Source: Cyrtodaria siliqua
Taxonomy: Eukaryota; Mollusca; Bivalvia; Adapedonta; Hiatellidae
Direction of reading: 5' to 3'
NCBI GenBank assembly: GCA_037043455.1
Contig: JAWPHD010010998.1
Coordinates: 23,790 to 87,789 of the forward strand
DNA: 64,000 nt
This document shows, in pieces, positions 13,701-21,885 of this stretch (positions within the stretch are counted from its first letter, which is position 1; the number at the start of each line of letters is the position of its first letter). The notes beneath the pieces are model-generated. The model made no database searches. It was not told where the DNA came from and saw only the letters and a program-made list of their open reading frames with translations. Both the position numbers and the translations under genes were made by a program.

Positions 13701-16700
13701 GATAATCCGCATGCATCAGGTCTTCGACAACCTGTATTCTATGGGTATGTATACCAAAATACAACCTGTATTCAATGGGTATGTATGCCGTACTGCAACC
13801 TGTATTCCAAGGGTAGTATGCCATAATACAACCTGTATTCCATAGGTATTTATCACATAACGTCCCTTGTTAGCCATTTAATATTCTATTGTATGACACA
13901 TGTGTAATACAACCTTGAACGATTTTGATTGGTTGAGTTAAACCTGTAACACTATGCAAGTTTATTAACTGAAACTATTTTATTTATTATAAATTCACCC
14001 AGATCTGAGTCATAAACTTATTATTTGTGACAGCTTATAAAAATAATGCACGTTAATTAAAACATTGTTGTTGGTTTGTTTGTTTAGTTGGCGTAAACTG
14101 CTATTTTGTAAAGAGGTAAAACACAAACTCTTTTATACGCAACGTTATGTGTGAGACACGACGTCACATATTTTATGACGTTTTGACGCTAAAGTGTGTC
14201 TGACGTCGTGGCAGTTCTATGTACATCTGAATTGTTTTTTACTAATTTTGTTGCAATTGTTATATGATAAAAAGGATCTTAAAGTCGTTTCCATTCCATA
14301 TAAGATTTATGAAACTCATTATGAATTATTTTTAATTTTAACTCTCCAAAAGGCTCGTTAAAATTAAAATAATTCATAACTAGTTTCATAAATCTTATAT
14401 GAAATGGGAACTCGTTTACAATCCTCTATATATGCCATAATACAACCTGTATTTCATGGGTATATATGACATAATACAACATGTATTCCATGGGTATGTG
14501 TGTCGCAATACAACATGTATTCCATGGGTATGTATGACATAATACAACCTGTATTCCATGGGTATTTATGCAGTAATACAACTGTATTCCATGGGTATGT
14601 ATGCCGCAATACAACCTGTATTCCATGGGTATGTATGACATAATACAACCTGTATTCCATGGGTATCTATGACATAATACAACCTGTATTCCATCGGTAT
14701 TTATTATGTAATACAACCTGTATTCTGTATTCATGGGTATGTATGACATAATACAACCTGTATTCCATGGGTATCTATGACATAATACAACCTGTATTCC
14801 ATGGGTATGTATGACATAATACAACCTGTATTCTGTATTCATGGGTATGTATGACATAATACAACCTGTATTCCATCGGTATTTATTATGTAATACAACC
14901 TGTATTCTGTATTCATGGGTATGTATGACATAATACAACCTGTATTCCATGGGTATCTATGACATAATACAACCTGTATTCCATGGGTATGTATGACATA
15001 ATACAACCTGTATTCTGTATTCATGGGTATGTATGACATAATACAACCTGTATTCCATGGGTAGGTATGCCACAATACAACCTGTATTCATTGGGTATGT
15101 ATGCTGTAATAGAACTTGTATTCCATGGGTATGTATGCAGTAATAACTCCTCAGGTCATTAACAACCTGTATTCCATGGGTATATATCCCCGTGTGGTTG
15201 CCGGGGTAGAATACAACCACTGCAAACACACCGTCACATGCAGAGGTTTAGGACCCCCCCCCCCCCCCCCCCCCCCCCCCATTCATATTCATTTTGTCAT
15301 TTTTTGTTCATGCTCATTAAAGGTCTTAATCATGACCCCTGCATTGTTTCAGGTGCCATCTCGCTCACATCACTAAGAGCAGTGGCAGAAAAACAATAAA
15401 CGTGGCTCCAGCGTAAATGGAGTTTTTACGATAGAATTTGCAGCAACTCTGCAGTTCAGGGTGAGAAGATTCTAGGCCCATTTTCCATATTTTATCTCGA
15501 TGTACATGGAAGATGAGCCTGGCATGTTCATGCCTGTTAGGCGCCATATAACCTGTATTGTGTTGGTGCGCCTTAAAACCCCAATTCAATTCCATGGGTA
15601 TGTATGCAGTAATAACTCCTCAGGTCATTAACAACCTGTATTCCATGGGTGTGTATGCAGTAATAACTCCTCAGGTCATTAACAACATGTATTCAATGGG
15701 TATGTATGCCATAATACAACCTGTATTCCATGGGCATGTATGCCATAATACAACCTGTATTCCATGGGTATGTCTGCAGTTATAATTCTATCAGGTATTG
15801 TAATATAAACGAAAGAAAAGAGCTGTTGTTGCCATCTGAGTACCCTTCTATATTTTACAGCTCTGCGATACACGACTAATGTTAACGGTGTACCCTTCTA
15901 TATTTTACAGCTCTGCGATTCACGACCAATGAAGGTGAATGTAAAGACTCTGCTGCAAGGTTAACCAATCATTTGGTGAATGTCAGGTGAGTAATGTGGT
16001 GAATGTCAGGTGAGTAATGTGGTGAATGTCAGTGAGTAATTTGCAGAAATATGAACTAGAGTCGAATGGAATATTGAATAATTTAAGATCAGCTTAGCAT
16101 TATTTAATAAATGTAGTCGCACATTTTTACCATCGACCAATGGAATATCAGTATTTCTACCAAGGTCGTTAGAAAATATTGATACAATGTGGAGGAAGGA
16201 GCATGATATACAGGTCATGTGAGATTTCACTTTATTGTTGTTACATTTCAGAGCAATTATCAATCACTTCACACCCAAGGTGGATAGCTGGGCATCTGTC
16301 AATCATCTGTCCTCGCTCACCGAGGAACAGGTAAGTATCTTTACATTAACTAGTATAATTGTGGTCACCGATTAGGTCCCAAATCTATTCATTTCATCAT
16401 ATGGGGTGCCTTGAACTTCATACTCAATCAACCAATGTATTGCACAAAATCAATATATTATATAAACATTCTACAAATATGAATGGATTTTGTCAGATAG
16501 GGTTTGAGCTATGAGTGTAAAATAAAATCAGGGCAGGAAAATGTGTTTCTGAATCCTACGTACTATTTGAATGGTCAAATTGATAAATTGTTAAAGGATT
16601 TATCTGAATTTCTAATCGTCCTGCATCAGTGAGCACTCATCTGGGCGAGTGGACGTGTGGAATTTTCTTCCCCTGAAAATGTATAATAAAAATATTCCTG

Positions 16701-18173
16701 ATTTATAGAGTGTTACACATTTAGAACTTTAATTCTATGAAAAGGAAACACTTGTGTGTGCATCTCCTTCTAGGCTTTTATGATTTCAATCATATTACGA
16801 TTTCATATTACAGGTGCTGGAAGTGGTCAGAGCCAGCTACGATACTCTCACATTGAAGTTACAGGACAGTTTAGACCAGTTTGAGAGATACTCAGAAAAA
16901 CCGAAGGAAATGGGCTTCTTTACTCAGATGGTAAGTTTGAAAGGTCATTGTGAAATGTGAAGGAAAGGGCAGTCCATCATTGACAAATTAGTTTACTAGA
17001 ATTATACTGCTGAGGAATTTGCTATTTTGTTTTTTAAGCCCAGCATCACGATTTTGGAGAGGCATTTAATGTTACCCTTATTACACCTTGGTTTATCTTG
17101 AGGCTTGCTTTTAAGTCTCCTTAACTCTTCAATATCATACACAGATATGAGTACTTCACAGGGCTAGAAATTAACATTTTTAGTTACCGGTCTAGTAGTT
17201 GGGTAAAATCACTAGACCTGCTCAAAATTTACTTGCCCAATATACTAAATACTTAGAAAAGCTCTATTTTAATTTGAGTTTTGAAAACACTTTTTATGTG
17301 TTTAAAGTATCTCCACATTTCTTACGCGTGTATGCAAGGTTATCCAAGAAAATAAGAGCATCTTGATCAAGACTTTGCTAAAAAAAACGAGGATTTTTTT
17401 TCTTTTTGATTACCGAGGCAATTGGTAATTGTGCCCTTTAGGCATTTATTGAAACTATGGAAATATCAACGTAACTTCACTGTAATATCCCAGTACTCCT
17501 CAGATACATGTACAGTAGTACTTTAAGCTTACCTAGTGATCAAAAATAGTTCCCCATTACCAACCTCGTCCTTGTTTTGACCATTTCAGTGATTCTGGTT
17601 AAAGTATCTCATGAGATTCATTTCTTTGTCAGAGATGGCCTCACAATCTGCCAACTGTATACGGATAAATCTTGCAAGATGAGCACTATTTTGTAACAGA
17701 CCTATACAGATAAATCTTGCAAGATGAGCACTATTCTGTAACAGACCTATACGGATAAATCTTGCAAGATGAGCACTATTCTGTAACAGATCTATACGGA
17801 TACATCTTGCAAGATGAGCACTATTCTGTAACAGACCTACTTATTAGACATCATTTGTTTCCAATTTATGTTTTTTATTACCTTACCAATAGCCCTAAAT
17901 CTTTAACACTATCATCCAATTTCATATTCTTACTTTTACTGAAAACAAAACAAAAAACGCTTTGGGCCATTTTTTGTACCACAGGAAGAGCTAAATAAGC
18001 TGCCAAAACAAAACAGTGCATATACCCCCATTACACTCGCTTGTGATTATCCGTATTTGGTCTATTTACAGGTGCGGTCCATCATCATTGAGGTACGGAA
18101 GTCTGTGGCAGACATAAACATTGACCAGCAGAAAGTCCTTCAAGAGGTCTCCAGCATTCCCCCAACACCCTAA
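1702..18173 (+). CDS. ARMH3: ARMH3 (C10orf76) homologue, 3' thirteen coding exons (5' partial)
   Basis: Thirteen exons with GT-AG borders and matching phases join into 395 residues that align along their length with the C-terminal part of animal ARMH3 (about 690 residues in human). Recognisable blocks in order are [15 protein letters not shown], a Ser/Thr/Pro-rich linker, [81 protein letters not shown], and [18 protein letters not shown]. The second half is the ARMH3_C (former DUF1741) region. Known role of the family: an armadillo-like helical cytosolic protein that binds PI4KB and is recruited to the Golgi, where it supports PI4P production. About 290 N-terminal residues are expected upstream of the window. 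Introns carry many arrays, several derived from the gene's own exon edges. Identification is from recalled family sequence; no search was run. Confidence 0.95.
1815..1990 (+). mobile_element. tRNA-derived SINE
   Basis: A-box-like GTTAGCTCGGTGG and B-box-like GGTTCACTCC about 50 bp apart, followed by a body and the tail GACGTAAAACCCCATTTAAT. Lies in an ARMH3 intron. Confidence 0.6.
1991..2418 (+). other. ARMH3 intron, no feature recognised
   Basis: AT-rich single-copy-looking sequence between the SINE and exon b; nothing else supported. Confidence 0.5.
2419..2494 (+). CDS. ARMH3: ARMH3 exon b (Ser/Thr/Pro linker)
   Basis: Acceptor tgtttcag and donor gtatgt. In phase 0 it encodes a low-complexity Ser/Thr/Pro stretch ([20 protein letters not shown] and on), matching the position and composition of the poorly conserved linker in vertebrate ARMH3. 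The phase fits both neighbours. Confidence 0.88.
2565..3165. repeat. Degenerate direct repeat of about 250 bp, 2.3 copies
   Basis: The block TTATAAGACTGA...AGTTATCTCCCCT, then a CAAGTCAGAGxTATTTATG block, recurs at about 2585, 2850 and 3070. Intronic in ARMH3; non-coding. Confidence 0.7.
3260..3435. repeat. Imperfect 50-60-bp minisatellite
   Basis: About three copies sharing AATAGATAGGTxTxTxGG and GTGTTGTxAGTTxG. Intronic. Confidence 0.55.
3758..3865 (+). CDS. ARMH3: ARMH3 exon c
   Basis: Acceptor ttgccag and donor gtgagt. Encodes [17 protein letters not shown] followed by [19 protein letters not shown], a strongly conserved ARMH3 helix. Enters in phase 1 and leaves in phase 1. Confidence 0.94.
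3866..4256 (+). repeat. ARMH3 intron with short repeats next to exon d
   Basis: At 4100-4250 the phrases ACTCGGAACATTC and TATTTACTATTGTTTGTGTT recur, and ACTCGGTA occurs on both sides of the acceptor of exon d, a weak hint of slippage at that exon edge. Nothing else seen. Confidence 0.5.
4257..4381 (+). CDS. ARMH3: ARMH3 exon d
   Basis: Acceptor gaccag and donor gtgggt. Encodes 41 full codons including [20 protein letters not shown] and [11 protein letters not shown], near-identical to the vertebrate helix repeat. Ends in phase 0. Confidence 0.95.
4382..5369 (+). other. Two ARMH3 introns, no gene
   Basis: 4382-4797 shows nothing recognisable. 4868-5369 holds loosely repeated phrases (CAAAAGGTCAACGTCACAG, TCAAGGTCACAG) like a decayed mobile element, but no borders are visible. 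Confidence 0.45.
4798..4867 (+). CDS. ARMH3: ARMH3 exon e
   Basis: Acceptor gtttcag and donor gtaatt. Encodes [20 protein letters not shown] and ALL; PMRHRK and RPLxCAxL are conserved in ARMH3. Start of the ARMH3_C region. Confidence 0.94.
5370..5430 (+). CDS. ARMH3: ARMH3 exon f, parent of a downstream array
   Basis: Acceptor aactttcag and donor gtaagt. Encodes [20 protein letters not shown] plus two bases of the next Thr codon. From about 5388 onward its 3' part and donor are repeated in the following intron (5388-6085). This first copy is taken as the real exon because it alone has the acceptor and the right phase. Confidence 0.93.
5388..6085. repeat. About 60-bp array derived from the 3' end of ARMH3 exon f plus its donor
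   Basis: About twelve copies of the segment starting TTTATTATGAGTCACATGAT, through the ATGCCGTTAGAACTCTACAC exon end, to GTAAGTTGTCCTGTTT of the intron. The first copy is the real exon. Later copies drift (CACGTG replacing CACATG, ATACATG replacing ATCCATG), and several keep a GT donor. Confidence 0.93.
6086..6430. mobile_element. Dispersed repeat (family also at 37620-37795, inverted)
   Basis: Shared blocks with 37620-37795 on the other strand include CAAACAGTTTTGAATGGGTT-like, TTCCCAAACTTCATATAC and ATTCATCACCTTCAGTGATA. The left end resembles a short inverted repeat (CCCCGCTTTAATAAAGTGAGG). Probably a non-autonomous DNA element. Confidence 0.6.
6681..6769 (+). CDS. ARMH3: ARMH3 exon g
   Basis: Acceptor gtaattttag and donor gtaaat. 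One base completes Thr, then [20 protein letters not shown] and QYPWKHLWT follow. This matches the conserved [10 protein letters not shown] block and joins in phase to ALINLL of the next exon. The naive open frame here is different, so homology decides the frame. Confidence 0.92.
6800..7220. mobile_element. Unclassified intronic element holding a 38-39-bp array
   Basis: Between about 6988 and 7141 four copies of a 38-39-bp unit contain TTGCACGTGCCATTGGACTG. The flanks look like one insertion, but no target duplication was found. Confidence 0.55.
7410..9040. mobile_element. Pearl-like element with a 147-bp tandem core
   Basis: About nine units of roughly 147 bp, each with GACCTTGACCTTTGACCTAG, CAATAGGGGTCATCTACTTG and TCCAAGTTTGAGGACC. 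A (GACA)n-like microsatellite follows at about 8935-8985, and a terminal hairpin (CCACACtttGTGTGG) sits near 9003-9020. The architecture fits the bivalve pearl/Helentron-associated class; no transposase or helicase is present. Confidence 0.75.
9195..9300 (-). mobile_element. Single copy of the element expanded at 52.2-53.5 kb
   Basis: Reads in reverse as ...GGCTATGTATGAC..., GGCAGACCACCCACTTATTC, AGAACCAGTACTGTACACC. It is the single-copy counterpart of the 73-bp unit. Confidence 0.75.
9376..9458 (+). CDS. ARMH3: ARMH3 exon h
   Basis: Acceptor atttcag and donor gtaaat. Encodes [20 protein letters not shown] and NIFHACSK, matching the family's ALINLLKFL helix. Phase fits both neighbours. Confidence 0.93.
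9690..9912. repeat. 30-34-bp minisatellite, about six copies
   Basis: Units of GAGCCGTTAGCGACAGGGGA plus GTATAGTTTCACCC; one short variant lacks AGGG. In an ARMH3 intron. Confidence 0.9.
10293..13544. mobile_element. Non-autonomous hAT-type element, 15-bp TIRs and 8-bp TSD
   Basis: Left end CAGGGCTTCTAAAAT (10293-10307) and its exact inverse ATTTTAGAAGCCCTG (13530-13544) are flanked by a perfect direct repeat AATGTCAG (10285-10292 and 13545-13552). TIRs starting CAGGGCTT and 8-bp duplications are hAT hallmarks. No transposase frame is seen. The interior is largely a second, nested element (10857-13070). Confidence 0.92.
10857..13070 (+). mobile_element. Pearl-like element with a 319-bp dimeric core, nested in the hAT element
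   Basis: Starts TAGCTCTACTGATCAGAGAT, then a (GTCC)n microsatellite near 10905-10930. About six units of 319 bp follow, each made of two diverged halves of about 160 bp that begin GTAGCGACTAC. It ends in hairpin AGGTCATTGACCT then CTTGTTT. An inverted relative lies at 29986-31628. Confidence 0.85.
13618..13744 (+). CDS. ARMH3: ARMH3 exon i, parent of a 5' splice-site array
   Basis: Acceptor ttttcag and donor gtatgt. Encodes [20 protein letters not shown], then [20 protein letters not shown] and SM plus one base. One of the most conserved ARMH3 segments. The last 15 or so bases plus the donor are the seed of a 34-bp array that fills much of the next intron. Confidence 0.95.
13735..13850. repeat. 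First copies of the exon i donor-derived repeat
   Basis: Immediately after the real donor, CAACCTGTATTC-xATGG-GTATGTATGCC recurs about three times at 33-34-bp spacing. Confidence 0.9.
13851..14425. other. Spacer inside the exon i-derived array, with a foldback element
   Basis: Non-repeated AT-rich DNA splitting the array. At about 14275-14412 there is an inverted repeat of roughly 60-bp arms (CATATAAGATTTATGAAACT against AGTTTCATAAATCTTATATG) around a loop with AAAAGGC. Perhaps an insertion into the array. Confidence 0.65.
14426..15190. repeat. 34-bp array derived from the ARMH3 exon i 5' splice site
   Basis: More than twenty units AATACAACCTGTATTCCATG plus GGTATGTATGACAT. Exon-derived CCTGTATTCCATGG and the donor GTATGT are kept in most. 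A longer variant with doubled CTGTATT alternates with the short one, giving a higher-order pattern between about 14690 and 15060. Confidence 0.93.
15191..15595 (+). mobile_element. Insertion splitting the exon i-derived array, with a C27 run
   Basis: A run of about 27 C lies at 15254-15280. The part from 15355 (CAGGTGCCATCTCGCTCACA) to the tail GCGCCTTAAAACCCCAATTC is nearly the same as 47727-47972, so it is a dispersed SINE-sized element. The donor-derived array resumes directly after it. Confidence 0.75.
15591..15785. repeat. Continuation of the exon i-derived array
   Basis: About five further units with CCATGGGTATGTATGCxxTA; some have an added TAACTCCTCAGGTCATTAAC segment, as at 15140-15170. 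Confidence 0.9.
15846..15920. repeat. Duplicated 3' splice site of ARMH3 exon j
   Basis: GTACCCTTCTATATTTTACA followed by G and CTCTGCGAT occurs twice, 50 bp apart, ending at 15861 and 15911. Only the second keeps the reading frame. Confidence 0.92.
15911..15986 (+). CDS. ARMH3: ARMH3 exon j
   Basis: Acceptor tattttacag and donor gtgagt. Encodes [20 protein letters not shown] and HLVNV plus two bases. The acceptor used here is the second of two copies 50 bp apart; the first (15861) shifts the frame and reaches a stop. The donor is also copied downstream (16010 and beyond). Confidence 0.92.
15972..16035. repeat. Triplicated 5' splice site of ARMH3 exon j
   Basis: A 23-bp unit GGTGAATGTCAG-GTGAGTAAT covers the exon end and donor and occurs three times (real donor at 15987, second at 16010, third with one base lost). 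Confidence 0.92.
16252..16330 (+). CDS. ARMH3: ARMH3 exon k
   Basis: Acceptor acatttcag and donor gtaagt. One base completes Arg, then [20 protein letters not shown] and SLTEEQ (26 codons). Conserved ARMH3_C segment. Confidence 0.94.
16331..16813 (+). other. ARMH3 intron, nothing recognised
   Basis: Single-copy-looking AT-rich intron; no repeat, RNA or coding signal seen. Confidence 0.5.
16814..16930 (+). CDS. ARMH3: ARMH3 exon l
   Basis: Acceptor ttacag and donor gtaagt. 39 codons in phase 0: [20 protein letters not shown], then [19 protein letters not shown]. Nearly identical to the same region of vertebrate ARMH3. Confidence 0.95.
16931..18071. repeat. Last ARMH3 intron with a 45-bp minisatellite and a possible hAT end
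   Basis: At about 17655-17845 four units of 45 bp (ACGGATAAATCTTGCAAGAT plus GAGCACTATTCTGTAACAGA) are nearly identical. At 17158 CAGGGCTAGAAATTAAC resembles a hAT left end, but no matching right end was found. Confidence 0.75.
18072..18173 (+). CDS. ARMH3: ARMH3 terminal coding exon
   Basis: Acceptor tatttacag. Encodes [20 protein letters not shown] and [13 protein letters not shown], then TAA at 18171-18173. This matches the position of the family's C-terminus (VRSI... then Gln-Glu-Val-Leu). From the KSVAD codons onward, the coding end with its stop is tandemly repeated about seventeen times directly downstream. Confidence 0.92.
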   Translation: MRSIIIEVRKSVADINIDQQKVLQEVSSIPPTP

Positions 18174-19467
18174 CAACAGAAGTCTGTGGTAGACATAAAC
18201 ATTGACCAGCAGAAAGTCCTTCAAGAAGTCTCCAGCATTCCCCCAACACCCTAACAGCAGAAGTCTGTGGCGGACATAAACATTGACCAGCAGAAAGTCC
18301 TTCAAGAAGTTTCCAGCATTCCCCCAACACCCTAACAACAGAAGTCTGTGGCGGACATAAACATTGACCAACAAAAACTCCTTCCAAGAAGTCTCCAGCA
18401 TTCTCCAAGCAGCCTAACATCAGAAATCTGTAGGGGACATAAACATTGACCAGCAAAAAGTCCTTCAAGAGGTCTCCAGCATTCCCCCCAACACCCTAAC
18501 AACAGGTCTGTGGTGGACATAAACATTGACCAGCAGAAAGTCCTTCAAGAAGTCCAGCACTCCCCCAACACTCTAACAACAGAAATCTGTAGGGGACATA
18601 AACATTGACCAACAAAAAGTCCTTCAAGAGGTCTACAGCATTCCCCCAACACCCTAACATCACAAGTCTGTGGTAGACATAAACATTGACCAGCAGAAAG
18701 TCCTTCAAGAGGTCTCCAGCAATTCCCCCCAACACCCTAACAACAGAAATCTGTGGTGGACATAAACATTGACCAGCAGAAAGTCCTTCAAGAGGTCTCC
18801 AGCATTCCCCCCAACACTCTAACAACAGAAATATGTGGTGGACATAAACATTGACCATCAGAAAGTCCTTCAAGAAGTCTCCAGCATTCCCCCAACACTC
18901 TAACAACAGAAATCTGTGGTGGACATAAACATTGACCAGCAGAAAGTCCTTCAAGAAGTCTCCAGCATTCCCCCAACACCCTAACAACAGAAATATGTGG
19001 TGGACATAAACATTGACCACGGAAAGTCCTTCAAGAAGTCTCCAGCATTCCCCTAACACCCTAACAACAGAAATATGTGGTGGACATAAACATTGACCAG
19101 CAGAAAGTCCTTCAAGAAGTCCAGCACTCCCCCATCACTCTAACAACAGAAATCTGTAGGGGACATAAACATTGACCAACAAAAAGTCCTTCAAGAGGTC
19201 TCCAGCATTCCCCCAACAGCCTAACATCACAAGTCTGTGGTAGACATAAACATTGACAAGCAGAAAATCCTTCAAGAGGTCCAGCACTCCCCCAACACTC
19301 TTAACAACAGAAATCTGTAGGGGACATAAACATTGAACAAAAAGTCCTTCAAGAGGTCTCCAGCATTCCCCCAACACCTTAACATCACAAGTCTGTGGTA
19401 GACATAAACATCGACCAGCAGAAAGTCCTTCAAGAGGTCTCCAGCATTCCCCCAACACCCTAACAAC
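18094..19467. repeat. 81-bp array derived from the ARMH3 terminal coding exon and stop
   Basis: About seventeen units starting AAGTCTGTGG and running through ATTGACCAGCAGAAAGTCC, CAGCATTCCCCCAACACCC and TAA plus CAACAG. The first is the real exon end. A two-unit variant (AATCTGTAGGGGACATAAAC next to TAACATCACAAGTCTGTGG) recurs near 18549, 19121 and 19281, so pairs of units were amplified together. Confidence 0.95.
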
Positions 19468-20327
19468 ATGGAGTCACAGATTTTGTTACAAATGATTGAT
19501 GATACAAATGATTGATGATAATGGGAAATGCCAATTATATAATATTCGGAAGATGCGCGATACTATTTTAAGCTATATATAAGTGTAGATCAAGAAACGT
19601 TAGTTTTTTATTTGCCGTCAATATGTGTAGCTGTATATGTTTACAGGAATGTCTTTTATCAGTCTTTTGACCTCTTTAGCTCAGACCCAGTCTCAGAAAC
19701 GCAATACTGAATCTGCATACAGAATCAATATAATTAATGGAAAATACTTTTTTAAAGTTGACCTGAATTTATGGGAGTTGAGAAAATTTTAATCTGTGTG
19801 TTTGAGCTCAAACGTTCGATAGACATTGTGATTTGTCGGTGTTGTTTTAAATGTAGCCTCCGCCTGACGATTATAGATGTTTTTAAGAGTATTTGCTAAA
19901 ACTGTTGTGCAATATCTGCCGTATTGTTATGTAGAAATGGTTCACATATAATTTATGTACAGTGTATTGTATGTTCTACCTGTTTTATGTGACACTTAAA
20001 GTCTGTTACAGTGCAGTATTGTGTGTGTGTCAATTAAAATGTGTTATTTGGCATTTTGTTGGCAGGATAACTACTTTAAATAATAATAGATTAAATCTCT
20101 GATTATATTTAGTGTTACTTGTGAATATATCGTTCAATATAACGAGATATTTTAAACTAGGCTATATAGTGTGGGTGTATTAGAATTGTGAATATATGGT
20201 CAATGCAACATTTGGGTGAATCTGATCAAATGTATCATCATGTATATAGTTGTGTAAATATTTGTGGTATAACTTGTACTTCCATTATTTAAATAATTTG
20301 CCAAAATGTATTTATTATTTTTTGTAT
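19468..20327 (+). other. Probable ARMH3 3' UTR and downstream region
   Basis: AT-rich, non-repetitive sequence after the terminal-exon array and before the TIR element at 20328. No coding potential is seen. A weak polyadenylation-like AATTAAA lies near 20031-20037; no clear AATAAA was found. If the mRNA extends here, the whole terminal-exon array is 3' UTR. Confidence 0.4.
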
Positions 20328-20760
20328 TTAAAGGGACTGTTGGCAGTTATGGACCATAAAGACATTTAAAACACTTTAAAGTATGACATATTATTTAGAC
20401 ATCATGGCGTAAGAACAACATATTCAAAATGGCGGAAAAATCTTGTGTTGTTAATTTATGGATATTTAGGCCGTTAATTTAAGCTGAAAATACATATTCT
20501 GCCTTGTAACGCGTTACTAAAGCTTTGGATATATTTCAGACATGATAGGGCAGACTTTGTTCATATTGTCCTTATGTATCATATTTCAATATTATATCCT
20601 TCACTTTATAACAAAAGTTTGATTAAAACTCCCTGTGCCTCTGAATGTGTTACCGTTCTACATTTTTAAAATAATTGGCGTCGTATGATTTGAGACTACT
20701 GTCCCAAACTATCACACATTCACATCAGTACACTCTCAGATTGTCAACAGTCCCTTTAAA
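20328..20760. mobile_element. Non-autonomous TIR element, copy 1
   Basis: Left end TTTAAAGGGACTGTTGGCAG and right end GTCAACAGTCCCTTTAAA form inverted termini. About 430 bp, no coding region. The right end is the seed of the 39-bp arrays that follow. Confidence 0.8.
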
Positions 20761-21055
20761 AGTCCTTAATACCGGTACGCAGTTAGAGGAAACATGTTGA
20801 CAGTCCCTTTGATATGCATTGTTAGAGGAAACATGTTGACAGTCCCTTTGATATGCATTGTTAGAGGAAACATGCTGACAGTCCCTTTGATATGCATTGT
20901 TAGAGGAAACATGCTGACAGTCCCTTTGATATGCATTGTTAGAGGAAACATGCTGACAGTCCCTTTGATATGCATTGTTAGAGGAAACATGCTGACAGTC
21001 CCTTTGATATGCATTGTTAGAGGAAACATCCTGACAGTCCCTTTGATATGCATTG
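20761..21055. repeat. 39-bp array of the TIR element end, block 1
   Basis: About seven units TTAGAGGAAACATGCTGACA plus GTCCCTTTGATATGCATTG. GACAGTCCCTTTGA resembles the element's terminus. Confidence 0.93.
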
Positions 21056-21390
21056 TTGTTGTTAATTTATGGATATTTAGGCCGTTAGTTTAAGCTGAAA
21101 ATACATATTCTGCCTTGTAACGCGTTACTAAAGCTTTGGATATATTTCAGACATGATAGGGCAGACTTTGTTCATATTGTCCTTATGTATCATGTTTCAA
21201 TATTATATCCTTCACTTTATAACAAAAGTTTGATTAAAACTCCCTGTGCCTCTGAATGTGTTACCGTTCTACATTTTTAAAATAATTGGCGTCGTATGAT
21301 TTGAGACTACTGTCCCAAACTATCACACATTCACATCAGTACACTCTCAGATTGTCAGCAGTCCCTTTAAAAGTCCTTAATACCGGTACG
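21056..21390. repeat. Duplicated segment of the TIR element
   Basis: Nearly identical to 20448-20785 (TTAATTTATGGATATTTAGG through TACCGGTACGCAGTTAGAGG), so the element's right part and the array start were duplicated as one block. Confidence 0.92.
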
Positions 21391-21805
21391 CAGTTAGAGG
21401 AAACATGTTGACAGTCCCTTTGATATGCATTGTTAGAGGAAACATGCTGACAGTCCCTTTGATATGCATTGTTAGAGGAAACATGCTGACAGTCCCTTTG
21501 ATATGCATTGTTAGAGGAAACATGCTGACAGTCCCTTTGATATGCATTGTTAGAGGAAACATGCTGACAGTCCCTTTGATATGCATTGTTAGAGGAAACA
21601 TGCTGACAGTCCCTTTGATATGCATTGTTAGAGGAAACATGCTGACAGTCCCTTTGATATGCATTGTTAGAGGAAACATGCTGACAGTCCCTTTGATATG
21701 CATTGTTAGAGGAAACATGCTGACAGTCCCTTTGATATGCATTGTAAGAGGAAACATGCTGACAGTCCCTTTACCATGTATATGATGCATTGTTAGAGGA
21801 AATGT
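21391..21805. repeat. 39-bp array of the TIR element end, block 2
   Basis: About ten nearly identical units of the same 39-bp repeat as block 1, ending in a diverged copy. Open in both strands because 39 is divisible by three. Confidence 0.93.
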
Positions 21806-21885
21806 TAACTGTGGGTTTGACACATTGATATTGATTGTGTTATGAAGGAGTTTGATGTTCAGTATTTATGGGCTATTATGGGTAT

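Noticed and set aside
15861..15910. Upstream acceptor for ARMH3 exon j
   Set aside because: It adds 50 bp, shifts the frame and meets a stop in the exon; the second acceptor restores the conserved ALRFTT reading.
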